This document shows, one piece after another, positions 19,501 to 26,874 of a DNA stretch of 34,064 bases. This DNA comes from a virus, in IMG/VR virus record IMGVR_UViG_3300032278_000056, positions 1 to 34,064 of that record. One strand, 5' to 3'. The notes under the pieces are model-generated. The model had not been told where the DNA came from, did not search any database, and saw only the letters and a list, made by a program, of their open reading frames with translations. The translations under genes were made by a program, and so were the position numbers. How positions within the stretch are numbered: the stretch's first letter is position 1; each line of letters starts with the position of its first letter.

Positions 19501-22500
19501 AGCAGATGATGGCATCCCAGCAAATGCTAGGGCTAATGTCAGAGAAATACTATCTCATGTAAGCAACCGTAACCCAGAGCGGCAATTATCAGAGAGACGT
19601 ATGATGTATCGTCTGCTTGCTCTGGCTGGACGAACTCAGCCGGGAGCTGAACATGAGAATCTTGTAACCATTGGAGACATCTATCGTCTGGGGCGTGGTG
19701 ATGCGATAAGCGGGTTCAGGGAAAGTCCAAGACCACACCACCCTGATTCAGTATTCAGCGATTACAATGATCCAGAGTTCAAACATTTAAGACGAACCGT
19801 AAGGGAACTCTCAGAGATGTTAGATAGTGGAGAACCTGACGCAATTCAATCTGGTGTAAGTATGATTATCAGATCTGGCATCTTATCTAAAGATGACATG
19901 TCATCACTAATGCGTGAGTACAAACCATTTGGCAAGGAATTTGATCAGGGTGCCAAGAGAATGTACTACAAGAATGTTGGACGCATTGCAGACCTTAGAT
20001 CGTACCCAGAAGAGCAAGAAGACGCGGCAATTCATTGGCTTGCTTCGGATACTTATGCGCTACTTGATAACAAAGGATCAGAGATTGCTGACCCCGGTTT
20101 AATAAATATACAAGACAGAGTAATAGAAGGACTCGCCTATTTGTTTAATGGTGAATTAAAGAACGCGGCAATGAAAGAACAATTCACCATGTTAGATGCG
20201 TATGGTGACATGTTCATGCCACTCAGAGTAGGCGGACAGCACCCACTACTAGATGTAATTGGTAGGCGTACTGCAATACCATCTGAGTATTCCGTTGATT
20301 ATGTAGGACAGCTTTTAGAGTCCATGCACCCAGATAGATTCGACGCGATGATGTCGTTCATCGGTCGTGGCATAGGAAGATCTAGAGGCGGCGCTCCTTT
20401 AATCCACTGGCACGGCACTGCAAGCGGATCTATAGAGGCAAACCCGGATTTCACAGTACATCTTTCAGCAGCAGATGCACAATACGGCCCCGGCTTTTAT
20501 GTAGCTAGTGGGCCTAATGCTAGAAAAGCTGCCGCTATATATTCCACAGGATCTGCGTCACCGAGAAGCTACGAGTTTAGAATTTCCGATGCGATCAAGC
20601 GGGGAACATTAACAGAAGAGCAAGGCGCTGAACTTCTGGGTGTTTCAATGGATATGCTTGAATCCAGACGGATGATCAAGCTGAACAACACTTGGATAAG
20701 AGAAGTTAAGCGTGGGGAATATTCAGAAGGACATCCTTGGATTGAAACTAGGTTCGAGCCTGCTGATGAAGAAGCTGTGCGTATAGCTCAGTACACATCT
20801 AATATACGAAATGCTAGAGATGTAGAAAGATTTGCAACACAGGTACTACAAGAAAACGGTATCGGTGATGAGCCGCATGTTATCCCTATGGTTATTAGAT
20901 TAAATAACCCAGCAGACTTTAGAACAAATATTTCGTATGACAGCGCGAGTCCACTGATACTGGAGATAAATAAAATAGGCGGAGCATCGGGAGCATTAGA
21001 TAGCCATGCTCTTCGTATGTTGAACTCCCAATTATCAGAACCGAAAGACGGGGTTGCTACATATAAAGCATTAGTCAAGGCATTCGCGGCAAACGAAAAT
21101 TCTTTAGGGACTCCCAACGCTAAACAAAGACTGGCACAGTTCCTAGAAGATGAGATGGATTTTGACGGGATGATGTTTACTCATGGTATCTCAGAAGAAG
21201 ACGGTCTACCAAAACACTTTGATGGGGCATTAGTTTGGAACAAGAATCAAGTAAAGGCAATTACCGCAAAAGAGTTTGACCCATCGTCTGATCACTTTAG
21301 TCAGAGCGTTCTTCGACCACGTGGCGATGTCGTTGATGGCGTATCTCCCAACGGGGTACTGATGTCAGCGCATATTGCTAACGCAAGAGCTGGCAACAAG
21401 GGTGCTAACTTTGCTCCAATGGGCACAGTCCTTGAAGAAGGCGGCGTTCCTCCGCGTACGGTTGATGCAATGCGTAACATGCTCAAGGGTAAGAAGGCTA
21501 CTGATACCGACCTCAGAGAAGTAAGGAAGTTCAGCCCAATGCTCCAGCTAAGAACTAACTCTGCTCGTATGAGAGCATGGGGCGCAGACTGGTTTGCCGA
21601 TTGGGTATCCCCAATAGACGGTCATGGGTTTTACGAGACGCACCACGTATCTTTGGCTGGCAAGATTATGCCGATCATTAAAAGTTTGAATAAGATCTCG
21701 TCTGGCCACGGCTCGAAAGGAGCTATGGCACGATGGATGTCCCGTTCAAATCCGCTATCTAGGAATATGTCTGCAGCAGAAGAGAACATAACTAGAGCAC
21801 TTCGTCGAGCACCGGGAAACTCTTACGAGAAAAAATTATCCGCCGAAGGCCAAGCAACGCTCGCGGATATAAGGGCGATGTTTGCCAATGAGATACGGGA
21901 AATGGAGAAGGCCGGGATCATAACCGGAAAGATAGAAAACTATTTTCCCCAAATTTGGAGTGTTGAGAAGATCCAGGCAAACATGGACTCTTTCAAAACG
22001 AGAATGGCCCAGTATTTTGTGCACGAAGCAAATGATCGTGGGGAGAAGATGGATATGGGCAATGCCGTTATTCGTGCAGACGGCATGATAGAGAACCTTC
22101 TATCAGAAGATGGCATCAATCTACCCCCAGTTGGTGGAGGCAGCAGAGATAAAGTTACTGACCATATTGATTACCAGAGATTGATTCGTCTTGACCAGTA
22201 TCCTGAAATGCTTGAAGCGCTGGAGCCGTTTCTTGAGAGCAACCTGAGAGATGTCCTAGTTAAATACCTTGATGGTACGACATCACGAATGGTGTTCCAC
22301 AACAAATTTGGCGTGAAAAACCACGGGTTCTACGCCTACAAAAAAGTAATTCAGGAAGGGGAGAGCGGTATAGCAGATCTTCTATCGTCTGACTCTATAA
22401 AACTCAGGCCAATCAAGGGAAGGATCGGCGGAGAAGGCGTCATCGAACACGCCAACTTCAAGCACAGAATTATCAAAGCTCCATACTCGTCTGACCGCAG

Positions 22501-24064
22501 ACAAGAAGCAGAAGCTGCAGCAGCAGAAGTTCTGAGACTGTATCGTGATCGCGGGAAACTGGCGGCAAGGAGATACTTAGAAGACCTAGTAGAAGAACCT
22601 AATCCAGAATGGAGCAAACGAGCCGAGGCAATATCTGAAGGGGTACGCATTGTAAACGATGATGCCGTTATACACGCAGGCGAGCTTGATCACATGGAAG
22701 GCACCTTCAATGCTCTCCAAAGAAAGCCAGTTGATGGTGGCAGTCGGTTCTTTGAGTCGCAGCACAAATTCTCTAAAGCCGCCCGTAACTTTACAGCAGT
22801 AACACTACTAGGCTGGACAGCTTTAACATCTACCACTGACCCAGTATTGCCGATGATTAGATCAGGCAGTATGAAGGCATGGTATCGAGGGATAAGGGAC
22901 TGGGCCAAGAATCCAAACTACCGAGACATGATACGAGAGTCTGGTATCGCTATAGAAAACCTCGTGCATGAACGTCTGGTACACCAGTATGGAGTAGACG
23001 GATCTAAATTAGCCACGTCGTTCTTTAATGCTACGATGCTTACCCCGTGGACTCAGATGCAACGTGAGTGGGCTGGTCTGATAGGATTTAACTGGCTGAA
23101 GGCAGAACAAAAGAACTACTGGCAATACGGTAAGGAACACCGCCTAGGTAAAAAAGCATTTAGGATTCTCAAGTCTTACGGCTTGGATCATCTCACCCGT
23201 GACGGCGCGTATCAGCTAGACACGCCTGCAGACATTGGCAAAGATGATGCACTAAAGATGGGCTTGATCAAATTCTCCAACCAGTCTATATACACACCGA
23301 ATCCAAATGACATACCACTATGGGCGCAGACACCAATAGGGGCAATGATGTTCCAGCTCAAGTCGTTCCCCATGATGATGGGTCGCATGGTCGGTGGCCG
23401 CAATGAAACCAGAGGCATCATACAAGAAGCATTTTCTAAAAAAGATGGTGCCCGTAATGTAACTCCGTTACTCTACTTCTTAGCAATAGCTCCGTGGTTT
23501 GGTGCAGGCTCACTGGCTTCAAAGGACTACGCGCAAATGCGTGGCGGCGAAGACCAGAGAAGCTCGGCCCTGAGAGATCGTAGGCTGTCAAAGAACCTCG
23601 AACATCTAGGCGTCGATGACATTACGATAGACGAAATTGCTGACCTCCTTGGATACAACCCCGATCTTCACCCAGACCGAGACGCATGGCTAGGTCATTA
23701 CGTTGAAGGCTTTGGTCATCTTGGGGGTCTATCCCTTGTCGGTGAACTGATGCACAGTGCCGCCGCTAACGCTGATAACGGTGCTTACGGATTGAATCGA
23801 ATGATGTCTATGGTTATGGGGCCGTCATTCGGACATCTGATTGGCTTCGGTACAGCCTTCCAAGGACTACATTCTACGTTAGTTGGTGATGAAACCACCG
23901 GAGAAAGACGCGCTGGAGTTCGGGAAGTAGCCGCTCGCATACCCGTCTTGGGTGGCGTAAGAGCCTTCAGAGAAGGCATAACAGATATGATAGCTGGACA
24001 ACCAACCAAGAAGAGCGGTGGCTCGTCTAGTGGTTGGGGAAGTTCTTGGTCAAATAGCTGGTAA
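13544..24064 (+). CDS. Giant polyvalent virion protein: metallopeptidase and ADP-ribosyltransferase-like domains
   Basis: 3,506 codons without a frame break, nearly a third of the window. In order: an N-terminal conserved region (about 1-240) with a hydrophobic helix near GIGFVAGSGIGYAIAQG; a charged helical stretch; a Thr/Glu-rich linker (about 560-580); more helical linker; then a zinc-peptidase motif HEVGH (1515-1519) with a likely third ligand in GEFFASQ (Glu 1573). An ADP-ribosyltransferase-like segment starts WHGTASGS (His 2290), has YGPGFYVAS (Tyr 2319) and ends near FDGALVWNKNQVKAI (about 2560). The last 900 residues carry ENYFPQIW and two hydrophobic patches, and the protein ends in a Ser/Trp tail (SGWGSSWSNSW). 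Position and size match the largest ejected protein of podoviruses. No RNA-polymerase motifs were seen. Enzymatic activity is inferred from motifs. Confidence 0.8.
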   Translation: MSELDLLLQEYDQADPNRDKWDYDIESIDPSKLLADPRFLADLRRLYEIEGGKFDSDEDMVNDWYRGQAGADVNLVMAGRLAAETIGDDVETKRIKSRLARARQHMPNPWEEGSPGWWEWSKGYVGHAAWDPTNFIPVAWGVKGVRTAALLGQVTKGQIARSAVGKEVAKKAAITEGTISGGQEAGLEALRQQRDISIGRQDGFSVGRLAAHTGIGFVAGSGIGYAIAQGATWFVGRRALMNIDKLKKLGWHEEDIAKLGEKEFKHAWKTGQTAPHVERTPEGETIDIFPGDPSHAEGVPSGRALNPDELEALGREPHYGRTTSVDERLTPEGEQVDVAVNEELRLAEQAEVARAAGVEVPAPVDNAGERILADQQRQLEEHLVSLRADKEGKLSDPESGLWDQIEAAAVELANVRKLRNWRARIEREQVEIDELLASNDPGKIATGRRRAIDNAKTRAEYDTLIDRVIRDPSELEKLDAETISALEASGEPLATRSFPEGQDQPDMVQPGDDGGTVIDAGFREGGKDLDPTGEATGADAAARDAKGEEVPDTSGEAADADTGTTETTTPETTTTETKGGRPPIVLTPEQRSALSDAGISNAQMDGDPTTGTKKVRPSRLAAVLANKAGIDTKNADGSKKSTQEILNEWDDYNTTVTEDASSVAAGDAPVGEAPVVHIDDEVSVALAELSEIITASNPELFLDKGIVFTHIETNGRSKEVQDLMKDKWLAMMDTEPTSKSYLEGLSEADAKWIEREVNKRWKEMEKNASQMLMAHPAMREMYGSLEGFYAKARPNLERQVRADFLEGRIGPRKRQTGATQRAIDKVEGTLGQRTEEQISDAERIAESFRIAREARDKSQLARAFKPKDIDEAPTTGESIEGELQVRAYADLTGTQAPIKYKALGSEELADTKRVDAESVDARREREDALAEAEALAFSGRTKAQRAAAANKAIELKEEGERIWKKAYASRGKEVWFDPVTQKTYSNRNNINVAHKSVDDVDLGPKVTAQEAHSAARNRRRIELAQKLAAVKQRGARGTEAEEMDGWQRELDHLDAEVGAEVRARASEDFAEGDQTISDISARAEELKERRRALGEPDDQYYDDLVEAAGSGAAKEEDALLAMNRALYDSDGAEHMISSDPEGYEFTPTGRKKVVDEDGDEVISDAVARTAEEHTDAINKAFSEFQETQNPQAFQDAIRAINEDFALDGTDAALPEPPVKAGVRGQDRIVAIVKRDGDLSEKKNIRVISQKQIDQGKGHRDLLGKSKEEDWIVGSIPRGVSKSDPSFSEKFVPDRPDDAAAVAKIPEGTAGSSHTPLDDFNRQTFELVIGPKGGGRVFTGPFADMFEQINFVSKHKAYGEFFDDAAFKEGKLSITGKNLDQLVVDLGHGYPNSKTGVFANTAGDHADRIQMLETMLEVRRQVAPNGIRRPDEDVKVVTDRLVTEIFSEADEATKGVARDILNRVSLAYKHAPGGTANRAPIVTEGGRGFEFGHNTNEIHVGEIGQGFQPDASRLIHEVGHWSWDNILTDADKIEYLQILSKYYDEAGNLDLTALKGRTIDGDTIKSNALESPGEFFASQLERWATQNVYRNEIGDDHFWKRMINYMKAVFDRYMDGRRIDPDMERLFKKVLPANEARAAAERGPTTRAGTKTGQAVLNRAWALDDIMDRVNATLVGEDMLEQLNSPADLMHYLWSIGGGHMGKNPLNAVSKIKMEIVGASRKLKEALKIPEGLDLERSREVIADIAPDSAEFERRANLVKRLMTEAPEGERSINEVVEDIRRRLAKAFYNAEGEHYRPDNMPESVKKYAYRNSAGEFRAPGASRSNKGKMYAAAKKQQDRRKARVEQDLEKIAKAQRVESPGEAPAPNVSLKKLSDEDLLRLWGENNTGKYGKQIANEYSARVKAMPLPARAVEVSDEVFNTSTKSLLSNARDSWRAGDKKMMDQYLYEYSRRAFNKNNPDKKVNAVRSKVVIDLIRREVADTIGDEADDGIPANARANVREILSHVSNRNPERQLSERRMMYRLLALAGRTQPGAEHENLVTIGDIYRLGRGDAISGFRESPRPHHPDSVFSDYNDPEFKHLRRTVRELSEMLDSGEPDAIQSGVSMIIRSGILSKDDMSSLMREYKPFGKEFDQGAKRMYYKNVGRIADLRSYPEEQEDAAIHWLASDTYALLDNKGSEIADPGLINIQDRVIEGLAYLFNGELKNAAMKEQFTMLDAYGDMFMPLRVGGQHPLLDVIGRRTAIPSEYSVDYVGQLLESMHPDRFDAMMSFIGRGIGRSRGGAPLIHWHGTASGSIEANPDFTVHLSAADAQYGPGFYVASGPNARKAAAIYSTGSASPRSYEFRISDAIKRGTLTEEQGAELLGVSMDMLESRRMIKLNNTWIREVKRGEYSEGHPWIETRFEPADEEAVRIAQYTSNIRNARDVERFATQVLQENGIGDEPHVIPMVIRLNNPADFRTNISYDSASPLILEINKIGGASGALDSHALRMLNSQLSEPKDGVATYKALVKAFAANENSLGTPNAKQRLAQFLEDEMDFDGMMFTHGISEEDGLPKHFDGALVWNKNQVKAITAKEFDPSSDHFSQSVLRPRGDVVDGVSPNGVLMSAHIANARAGNKGANFAPMGTVLEEGGVPPRTVDAMRNMLKGKKATDTDLREVRKFSPMLQLRTNSARMRAWGADWFADWVSPIDGHGFYETHHVSLAGKIMPIIKSLNKISSGHGSKGAMARWMSRSNPLSRNMSAAEENITRALRRAPGNSYEKKLSAEGQATLADIRAMFANEIREMEKAGIITGKIENYFPQIWSVEKIQANMDSFKTRMAQYFVHEANDRGEKMDMGNAVIRADGMIENLLSEDGINLPPVGGGSRDKVTDHIDYQRLIRLDQYPEMLEALEPFLESNLRDVLVKYLDGTTSRMVFHNKFGVKNHGFYAYKKVIQEGESGIADLLSSDSIKLRPIKGRIGGEGVIEHANFKHRIIKAPYSSDRRQEAEAAAAEVLRLYRDRGKLAARRYLEDLVEEPNPEWSKRAEAISEGVRIVNDDAVIHAGELDHMEGTFNALQRKPVDGGSRFFESQHKFSKAARNFTAVTLLGWTALTSTTDPVLPMIRSGSMKAWYRGIRDWAKNPNYRDMIRESGIAIENLVHERLVHQYGVDGSKLATSFFNATMLTPWTQMQREWAGLIGFNWLKAEQKNYWQYGKEHRLGKKAFRILKSYGLDHLTRDGAYQLDTPADIGKDDALKMGLIKFSNQSIYTPNPNDIPLWAQTPIGAMMFQLKSFPMMMGRMVGGRNETRGIIQEAFSKKDGARNVTPLLYFLAIAPWFGAGSLASKDYAQMRGGEDQRSSALRDRRLSKNLEHLGVDDITIDEIADLLGYNPDLHPDRDAWLGHYVEGFGHLGGLSLVGELMHSAAANADNGAYGLNRMMSMVMGPSFGHLIGFGTAFQGLHSTLVGDETTGERRAGVREVAARIPVLGGVRAFREGITDMIAGQPTKKSGGSSSGWGSSWSNSW

Positions 24065-24080
24065 GAAAGACAACGAAGAT

Positions 24081-24116
24081 AAAAACGATTTCGGCTTTGC
24101 CGCTTTAATGATCGTT
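24081..24116 (-). terminator. Terminator of the leftward operon
   Basis: On the minus strand AACGAT and ATCGTT (24111-24116 with 24084-24089) enclose a CGGC-AAA-GCCG hairpin (24092-24102) and run into five T residues. It lies in the 40-base gap between the convergent giant gene and leftward operon. The plus-strand side has no U-tract, so it acts mainly on leftward transcripts. Confidence 0.5.
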
Positions 24117-24374
24117 CTGATTCTCGCTATCCCCCTTGTCCTTGTCTTCTGGGCTAACTGTATTCTTTTGGGCGAGGTCTGCTAACTTCTGGTTATGATC
24201 CTTTAACCACTCCTCGTATTCGTAGAGCGTCATACCAAACTTATCTCTAAACCATTGAGGCCAAGTTACGCCTAGCTTGGGAGTTCTCTCGTATCTATGT
24301 TTACGTGCAAACCTAGCGGCATGGTGCCTTATACGCATTTGATCACGGTCGTATTCTTCCTGATCAAATGACAT
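24105..24374 (-). CDS. Small hypothetical protein, last gene of leftward operon
   Basis: This 89-aa product has a basic, His/Arg-rich N-terminal half (RIRHHAARFARKHRYER), a Trp-containing middle (WPQWFRDKFGMTLYEYEEWL) and a very acidic, disordered tail ending ENQNDH. The middle resembles short DNA- or protein-contacting helices, but no family is recognised. It overlaps the gene before it by 11 bases, so the two are coupled. Being last in the recombination operon suggests an accessory DNA-metabolism role, which is inference. Confidence 0.6.
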   Translation of the reverse strand: MSFDQEEYDRDQMRIRHHAARFARKHRYERTPKLGVTWPQWFRDKFGMTLYEYEEWLKDHNQKLADLAQKNTVSPEDKDKGDSENQNDH

Positions 24375-24681
24375 GCTTCATCTTAAATCCCCACGCTTCC
24401 CGTGCGCTCGGCTCTTTCAGCAATACTTCTGCATCCAGATCTTCTAGCTCCTGCTCGGTCTCGCTTCTATTTCTCAGCAAGTGTCTGATCTTGTCTCTTG
24501 CCTTCTGGACCTGATCATCGTGTTTCCCGTTTGCAAGCCATTGTATTCTGGCCATAACACTATCAATCTCTACACGTAAGACCGATAACTCTTTCCGTTT
24601 GTTTCGTCTGGCAATGATAGATTCATTCCAGTCGTCTATATAGTTCTGCACGTCTTCTTTCTTATCTGTTTTTGAGAACAT
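24364..24681 (-). CDS. Coiled-coil hypothetical protein in recombination operon
   Basis: A 105-aa product starting MFSKTDKKEDVQNYIDDW, dominated by one long charged helix (residues about 25-90, Arg/Glu/Lys with leucines at heptad-like spacing), so probably a dimeric coiled coil. Its start overlaps the nuclease stop by one base (TAATG), showing translational coupling. No catalytic residues or Cys motif are seen. A partner subunit for the nuclease is a reasonable guess from context, not from sequence. Confidence 0.6.
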   Translation of the reverse strand: MFSKTDKKEDVQNYIDDWNESIIARRNKRKELSVLRVEIDSVMARIQWLANGKHDDQVQKARDKIRHLLRNRSETEQELEDLDAEVLLKEPSAREAWGFKMKHVI

Positions 24682-25490
24682 TATTCTTTCTCCAATGGGT
24701 AGTACGGCGCATACTCAGAACAAGTTTCTTCTGCTGGAACATCGTGCGCCAAACACCACCACTTTTTATGACTGTTAGGCTTATCCACAGGCACGGAGTT
24801 TTCACAAGTGACACATGATTTAGGAATATCAGACGGGTTCCAGCAAACATTTCTGCGGAAACACATCTTGCAACGCCAGTCGTCTGGGTTATCTGATATT
24901 TTCCTAGCTTGGTTACGCATCACTATGTCTACTTTGTGTTGTAGATTTGCGTAAAAGAATTCATCGAACTTAATAAATTCAACGTGGTATTCAGATGTGT
25001 TCTTGTTGTAAGCAATAAAGAACGCCGTCTCAAAACCACCTAGGCCCATCATCATCTGACATTGGGCCACGTATTTAGGGTGGCTCTTGGCCACACCATT
25101 CTTCTTAAAACTTTTCCAGTTGCGATCATTCATGGACTTAACTTCTAACAAATAAAGCTCGTCATCAAGCACAACCTGACCATCTGTGTGTGCTCGCAAA
25201 TGACCACCGCGATCTGTTAATTCGTACTGGCGGCCAGTTAAATGATCTTTCTCTAGTACATCTAGCCCTGACGCTTTGAGATCTTTGATTACAAGGTCTT
25301 CAATCTTGTGGCCGAGAGCAAAAATTCTGAGGGTCTTGGGGCGTATAGTATCTTCCGGGTATCCGCGAAGCGAGTACGCTAAGTAGGCTTCACAGTCGGT
25401 CCCAACAATTGAAGCCCCTATATACTGACGAGGCGCGGATTTCCGCGCCTCAATCAGATCTATTTTCTCTATGATTTTTTCTATAGGCAT
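24681..25490 (-). CDS. Cas4/RecB-like PD-(D/E)XK nuclease with extra Cys cluster
   Basis: This 269-aa protein has the RecB-family exonuclease signature: His61/Glu64 in GHKIE, Asp103 in HTDGQ, Glu116-x-Lys118 in LLEVKSM, and a Q motif near YVAQCQ (140-145). Cys33 (VGTDCEAY) plus Cys207, Cys210 and Cys216 (CKMCFRRNVC) match the four-cysteine iron-sulphur staple of Cas4/AddB-type nucleases. Four more Cys (226, 229, 246, 257) form a probable zinc finger at the C-terminus, beyond the usual fold. It would process DNA ends for Sak4/DUF669 recombination. The start ATG follows a run of seven T with no ribosome site, and no other standard start codon precedes the conserved fold. Confidence 0.8.
   Translation of the reverse strand: MPIEKIIEKIDLIEARKSAPRQYIGASIVGTDCEAYLAYSLRGYPEDTIRPKTLRIFALGHKIEDLVIKDLKASGLDVLEKDHLTGRQYELTDRGGHLRAHTDGQVVLDDELYLLEVKSMNDRNWKSFKKNGVAKSHPKYVAQCQMMMGLGGFETAFFIAYNKNTSEYHVEFIKFDEFFYANLQHKVDIVMRNQARKISDNPDDWRCKMCFRRNVCWNPSDIPKSCVTCENSVPVDKPNSHKKWWCLAHDVPAEETCSEYAPYYPLEKE
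25430..25451 (-). repeat. Perfect 9-bp hairpin inside the nuclease start region
   Basis: GAGGCGCGG (25430-25438) and CCGCGCCTC (25443-25451) are perfect complements around a four-base ATTT loop. The element lies in codons 14-21 of the nuclease gene, about 40 bases after its ATG. No T-run follows on either strand, so it is not a terminator. It could hinder or pause translation or protect the RNA. Confidence 0.6.
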
Positions 25491-25518
25491 AAAAAAATGG
25501 GGGCGGCGAACCGCCCCC
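25491..25518 (-). terminator. Terminator with UUCG loop abutting the nuclease start codon
   Basis: On the minus strand GGGGGCGG pairs with CCGCCCCC (plus 25499-25506 and 25511-25518) around TTCG, followed by A and seven T. It starts six bases after the DUF669-like gene's stop, and the last T is directly next to the nuclease ATG. It is a very strong intrinsic terminator by structure. Confidence 0.85.
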
Positions 25519-25523
25519 GTGGT

Positions 25524-26033
25524 TTAGGCGAAATTTAATTCGTCATTGAATAGATGCGAATCATCATCAGGCGAGGAGGAGACGCCAGATGACGTAGGAG
25601 GTATCGCACCGTTCGCCTTGAAATACTGCTTAACTTCTCGCTTAGGCCCGTAAACTGTTCCAGTTCTTGGATCTTTGCGTTCCTTACTCATACCAACAGC
25701 AACACCAACACGTAATCCAGCCAAGGATGTAATGTCTCCCGGCTTGTTGGGGTTTTCGTGCCCACCAAATTCTAAGATGGCCTTGAGTTTCTCTCGGCCA
25801 ATTTTCTGGGCGATGTCACTTTCGTTCTGGATATTAAGCCAGTCAGTTATCGAACCGCCACCGCTCTCATCTCTGAACTCGACCTTCAGTTGCCTGCCCT
25901 TACCGCTTTTCGTCTTCACGATCTCAGCGTTCGTCAACTGGCAACTATAGTTACCGGGTTCCAGAATAGCACTACCACCACGTACATCTACATCCGTAAG
26001 ATTCAAATCTGCAAACGATGTCCACTCACTCAT
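25524..26033 (-). CDS. DUF669-like single-stranded DNA-binding protein
   Basis: This 169-aa protein matches the phage DUF669 pattern: a conserved N-terminal WTSFADLNLTDVD, LEPGNYSCQLTNAEI strand, SGKGRQLKVEFRD, and a central helix IGREKLKAILEFGG, then AGLRVGVAVGMSKERKDP. The end is a Ser/Pro-rich linker and acidic tail DDDSHLFNDELNFA, like the tail by which single-strand binding proteins recruit partners. It overlaps the ATPase gene stop by four bases (ATGA). It would coat ssDNA made by the nuclease and be loaded with the Sak4-type protein. The next gene downstream is in the same frame, 33 bases after its TAA. Confidence 0.8.
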   Translation of the reverse strand: MSEWTSFADLNLTDVDVRGGSAILEPGNYSCQLTNAEIVKTKSGKGRQLKVEFRDESGGGSITDWLNIQNESDIAQKIGREKLKAILEFGGHENPNKPGDITSLAGLRVGVAVGMSKERKDPRTGTVYGPKREVKQYFKANGAIPPTSSGVSSSPDDDSHLFNDELNFA

Positions 26034-26866
26034 GCCGCTTTCTCCTGTTTATGTTTGCGTTTTTGCGCTTCGACGACTTTGCGCTTTGCCGTTTCAACCC
26101 ATTTCTCGTATTCGTCATCAGGCATAGCCATCCGATCAAACAGAGACATGATGTTATCGCACCGCTCTACTGGCCGTAATCTATTCCGAGGATCTCGGAC
26201 CTTACCATGCCACCCCTTTACTTCTTCGGTAATTATAAAGCGTTCTACCTGTACTTGTGGGGGATCACCGGATGTTCTACGGATACCACACAGCACGTGA
26301 TCAAACAGGGCGGGGACTTGTTTAGCCACCTTCTTTGACTTCAACAGTGGCCAGTAATGTGTCTGATCATTATCATCTTGCTCTTCTGCGGCAAGTGCAG
26401 TCACATAAATGTGCATCGGCAAATCTCGGACATACTTCATTGCCCCAATTATTTGTGTGCTGTGTGCCCCGTACTTCTCAAACCCGTTGCTCCCGAATTC
26501 TTCTTCGGCCCAAGCCATACACCTGTCCGATAACTCAGTCAGGCTATCTATACAAAGCCACTTGTATTTGTGCTTCTTGAATTCCGGGGTGTTGATCATC
26601 TTGATAATACCCTTAAATGAGTACACACCATTTTCCGGGTCATGCGGATTACCCCTCTCTCCGTCCCAAGTGGAGAAATCAAGGTAATCAATCCCACAAT
26701 CTTCGATTGATTTAAGACCCGCCTCACCACTTATGATAAATCCGGGGCCGAGAGATTCCTGCAAATATCTACACTGATATGTCTTGCCGAACCCATGATG
26801 GGATATAAGTAATGTTTTTGATGCTGACGCTACACTGCCGTCATTCGCTTGCTTCGGTTTGAACAT
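26030..26866 (-). CDS. Sak4-like RecA-fold ATPase (recombinase)
   Basis: This 278-aa AAA/RecA-core protein has Walker A as SHHGFGKT (22-29, Lys28/Thr29), Walker B at WLCIDS (Asp107), and a following LTEL loop. The family is that of short phage Sak4-type single-strand annealing proteins that work with a ssDNA-binding protein, here the DUF669 protein encoded immediately downstream with a four-base overlap. The C-terminus is a basic helix (KRKVVEAQKRKHKQEKAA) that could contact DNA. AGGAG lies five bases upstream of the ATG. Walker A begins with Ser-His-His rather than Gly, a mild deviation. A related role in loading helicase is possible, but the neighbour order supports recombination. Confidence 0.8.
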   Translation of the reverse strand: MFKPKQANDGSVASASKTLLISHHGFGKTYQCRYLQESLGPGFIISGEAGLKSIEDCGIDYLDFSTWDGERGNPHDPENGVYSFKGIIKMINTPEFKKHKYKWLCIDSLTELSDRCMAWAEEEFGSNGFEKYGAHSTQIIGAMKYVRDLPMHIYVTALAAEEQDDNDQTHYWPLLKSKKVAKQVPALFDHVLCGIRRTSGDPPQVQVERFIITEEVKGWHGKVRDPRNRLRPVERCDNIMSLFDRMAMPDDEYEKWVETAKRKVVEAQKRKHKQEKAA

Positions 26867-26874
26867 GTATGCTC

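Noticed and set aside
13544-24064. N4-type virion RNA polymerase, suggested by the similar length (about 3,500 residues)
   Set aside because: No T/DxxGR, HDS or K...YG motifs of T7-like polymerases were found, and metallopeptidase and ADP-ribosyltransferase-like motifs occur instead.
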